Assembly: GCF_052119585.1 (NCBI RefSeq)
Contig: NZ_JBGQOJ010000050.1
Location: 1-7,397, forward strand
DNA: 7,397 bases
Origin: JBGQOJ01 sp052119585
GTDB lineage: Bacteria > Pseudomonadota > Alphaproteobacteria > Rhodobacterales > Rhodobacteraceae
Direction: 5' to 3'
The notes under the pieces were generated by a model that ran no database searches, was not told where the DNA came from, and saw only the letters and a list, made by a program, of their open reading frames with translations. Positions 6,072 to 7,397 of the stretch are shown piece after piece. Within the stretch, counting starts at the first letter, position 1. Each line of letters begins with the position of its first letter. The translations under genes were made by a program, and so were the position numbers.

Positions 6072-6977
6072 TCACGCGACCATATCGAGCACGTCGCGCT
6101 GTGCATAGAAGTTCTCTTCAGCCTCTGCTGGCGGGATGTTCCCGATGGGGCCAAGCAGGCGTCTGTGGTTGAACCAATCGACCCATCCGAGGGTGGCCAT
6201 TTCCAGATCTTGCATGTTGCGCCATGGACCCTGGCGGTGGACCAGCTCGGTTTTGTAGAGACCGTTAATCGTCTCAGCGAGGGCGTTGTCATAAGAGTCC
6301 CCAACGCTGCCGACCGATGGTTCGATGCCGGCTTCGGCCAGACGCTCAGTGTATCGAATGGACAAATATTGCCCGCCGCGATCCGAGTGATGGATCAATC
6401 CCCCTTTCTGAACAGGCCGTCGGTCATGCAGGGCCTGCTCCAAGGCATCGAGCACAAAGTCAGTCTTGGCAGACCGCGAGACCCGCCATCCGACGATGCG
6501 GTCAGCGAATGTATCAATGACAAAGGCCACATAGACAAAACCCTGCCATGTCGACACGTAGGTAAAATCACTGACCCAGAGAAGGTTCGGGGCTGGTGCT
6601 CGGAACACGCGGTTCACCTTGTCACGCGGACAAGGCGCTGACGTGTCAGGGACGGTTGTTTTGACCACCTTGCCGCGCACAGCCCCACGGATGCCGATCT
6701 GTTTCATCAGGCGCTCCACCGTGCAGCGCGCCAGCTCAAAGCCCTCGCGCTTCAACTGATGCCACGCCTTGCGGACCCCGTAGACCTGGTAATTCTCATC
6801 CCAGACACGTTTAATCTCAGGGCGCAGCTCCGTGTCACGCTGATGCCGCGCCGAAGCTTTGGAAGGATCAGCGAGGCACGCCAGGCGGTGGTAATATGTC
6901 GACGGCGCGATCGGCAGAACCCTGCAGATCGACTCGACGCCGTAAACAACGCGCTGATCTTCAATGAAGCCGATCAT
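6072..6977 (-). CDS. IS3-family transposase OrfB, DDE integrase domain
   Basis: This is the catalytic part (301 residues) of an IS3-type transposase. The N-terminus, IGFIEDQRVVYGVESICRVLPIAPSTYYHR in register, is the HTH_21-like start of OrfB. YGVRKAWHQL (about 66-75) is the usual linker motif. The rve domain holds WVSDFTYV (first Asp), HHSDRGGQY (second Asp) and ALAETINGLYK, where the Glu lies 35 residues after the second Asp and a Lys seven further on: a complete DD(35)E(7)K triad. The C-terminus has WVDWFNHRRLLGPIGNIPPAE. The start ATG overlaps the orfA stop as ATGA, so translation may be coupled. The frame is also open upstream in the -1 phase of orfA, past the TTTT at 7013-7010, which allows an OrfAB fusion by frameshift. 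The gene itself looks intact. Confidence 0.93.
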   Translation of the reverse strand: MIGFIEDQRVVYGVESICRVLPIAPSTYYHRLACLADPSKASARHQRDTELRPEIKRVWDENYQVYGVRKAWHQLKREGFELARCTVERLMKQIGIRGAVRGKVVKTTVPDTSAPCPRDKVNRVFRAPAPNLLWVSDFTYVSTWQGFVYVAFVIDTFADRIVGWRVSRSAKTDFVLDALEQALHDRRPVQKGGLIHHSDRGGQYLSIRYTERLAEAGIEPSVGSVGDSYDNALAETINGLYKTELVHRQGPWRNMQDLEMATLGWVDWFNHRRLLGPIGNIPPAEAEENFYAQRDVLDMVA

Positions 6978-7306
6978 CGCTTCAGTGGGCGGTCGAGTTC
7001 CGCCTGCGCAAAATAAGCTGATGCTTTGCGGAGTATCTCGTTCGCCTGGCGCAGCTCGCGAACTTCACGTTCCAGGGCCTTGATCCGATCCCGTTCCTCA
7101 GTGGTCACACCATCTCGCATGCCACTGTCTTTCTCGGCCTGCTTGACCCATCCGCTCAAGGTCTGGGGAATACAGCCGATCTTGGGTGCGATGGCCGCTA
7201 TCGCGCCCGCCTGCGTTTCATATGAGCCTTGATGCTCGAACACCATCCGGACCGCCCGCGCGCGGACCTCTGGCGAGTAGCGATTTGCCATTTTGCTTTT
7301 TGTCAT
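6974..7306 (-). CDS. IS3-family transposase OrfA, helix-turn-helix
   Basis: OrfA binds the element's ends and, fused to OrfB by frameshift, forms the active transposase. I choose the ATG at 7306 (110 residues), with AGGA about eight bases upstream; the ATGs at 7315 and 7312 overlap or touch that site. NRYSPEVRARAVRMVFEH leads into a helix-turn-helix (about 5-65, with IGCIPQTLSGWVKQAE as the recognition half). A leucine-zipper-like helix follows (about 72-97: IKALEREVRELRQANEIL, then RKASAYF). The C-terminus AQAELDRPLKR is characteristic of the IS51-like subgroup. It overlaps orfB by four bases. The upstream region with the promoter and left terminal repeat has been lost, so expression would depend on outside sequence. 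Confidence 0.88.
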   Translation of the reverse strand: MTKSKMANRYSPEVRARAVRMVFEHQGSYETQAGAIAAIAPKIGCIPQTLSGWVKQAEKDSGMRDGVTTEERDRIKALEREVRELRQANEILRKASAYFAQAELDRPLKR

Positions 7307-7325
7307 AACCATCATCCTTACTTAA

Positions 7326-7397
7326 GGGCACCTCTAAAAATTGCGCCTGATCTGACGGCGGTGTAGACATTGGGCCAGTGTGAGATGGAGGCTGGTT
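7326..7397. mobile_element. probable terminus of a second insertion sequence (IS5-like)
   Basis: The sequence from 7326 begins GGGCACCTCTAAAAA, which resembles the outer end of IS5-type elements (TTTTTAGAGGTGCCC read outward). It directly follows TTAA (7322-7325), a target preferred by several IS5 members, and lies where the IS3 element's own end should be. No transposase can be identified in the 72 bases before the window ends. The assignment rests on resemblance of the terminus alone. Confidence 0.35.

Larger units (their letters stand above)
6033..7325 (-). mobile_element. IS3-family element (IS51-like), distal end missing
   Basis: The element carries orfA and orfB on the minus strand. 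Its transposase-3' end is at 6033: the sequence there, TGAATCGCCCCGG, looks like the terminal repeat typical of this subgroup and interrupts the P4-type integrase. At the other side a matching inverted terminus (ending in something like CCGGGGCGATTCA) should lie some tens of bases beyond orfA. It is absent; only about ten bases separate orfA from unrelated sequence at 7326. The element therefore seems truncated, probably by the neighbouring insertion sequence, and no target duplication can be checked. Family placement is from the protein sequences; the subgroup is from memory of similar elements. Confidence 0.75.

Noticed and set aside
1..7397. CRISPR array, rRNA genes, riboswitches or toxin-antitoxin pairs.
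   Set aside because: No regularly spaced repeats with unique spacers, no rRNA-like stretch and no recognisable toxin or antitoxin frame were seen on either strand.

Overview
The window reads as a mobile-element patchwork from an alphaproteobacterium, most likely a member of the Rhodobacterales. Supporting signs are high GC, strong GGAG-type ribosome binding sites, an integrase with the RRGxxYYxRR N-terminus common in that order, and an IS3-family (IS51-like) element. There are no housekeeping genes. Apart from one uncharacterised 185-residue protein and two small proteins, everything recognisable concerns DNA transfer, integration or transposition, and most of it is truncated. The organism is inferred from style only.

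Left part (1-2602). A leftward, uncharacterised Pro/Ala-rich protein (34-591) follows a strong ribosome binding site. Behind it (592-805) lie a GC hairpin with a T-run and a small cluster of 16-bp repeats. Next is a leftward fragment (806-1096) that looks like the C-terminal end of a PD-(D/E)XK endonuclease-like protein. Head-to-head with it starts a rightward relaxase-like gene (from 1148). It keeps the HxxxxxxHxH metal-binding spacing but lacks the N-terminal tyrosine motif. A 114-residue coiled-coil protein (1923-2267) and a further short reading frame (to 2602) follow, overlapping the open relaxase frame.

Centre (2658-5017). A leftward 635-residue tyrosine recombinase is preceded by a non-coding stretch. 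That stretch carries the 3' half of a tRNA-Asn gene (4686-4730, minus strand) without its 5' half, which is the usual signature of an integration site. Short GTGACA/GTTACA-type repeats lie on both sides, in opposite orientations.

Right part (5018-7397). A second, rightward P4-type integrase diverges from the first across the tRNA fragment. It is cut off before its HxxR and tyrosine motifs by an IS3-family element (6033 to about 7325, orfA/orfB on the minus strand). That element appears to have lost its own far end to another insertion sequence, whose terminus begins near 7326.

Taken together, the relaxase-like gene, coiled-coil partner, intact integrase and attachment core suggest the end of an integrative mobilizable element sharing a tRNA-Asn site with a second, inactivated element. 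This is inference from gene content and geometry; neither element is bounded within the window.
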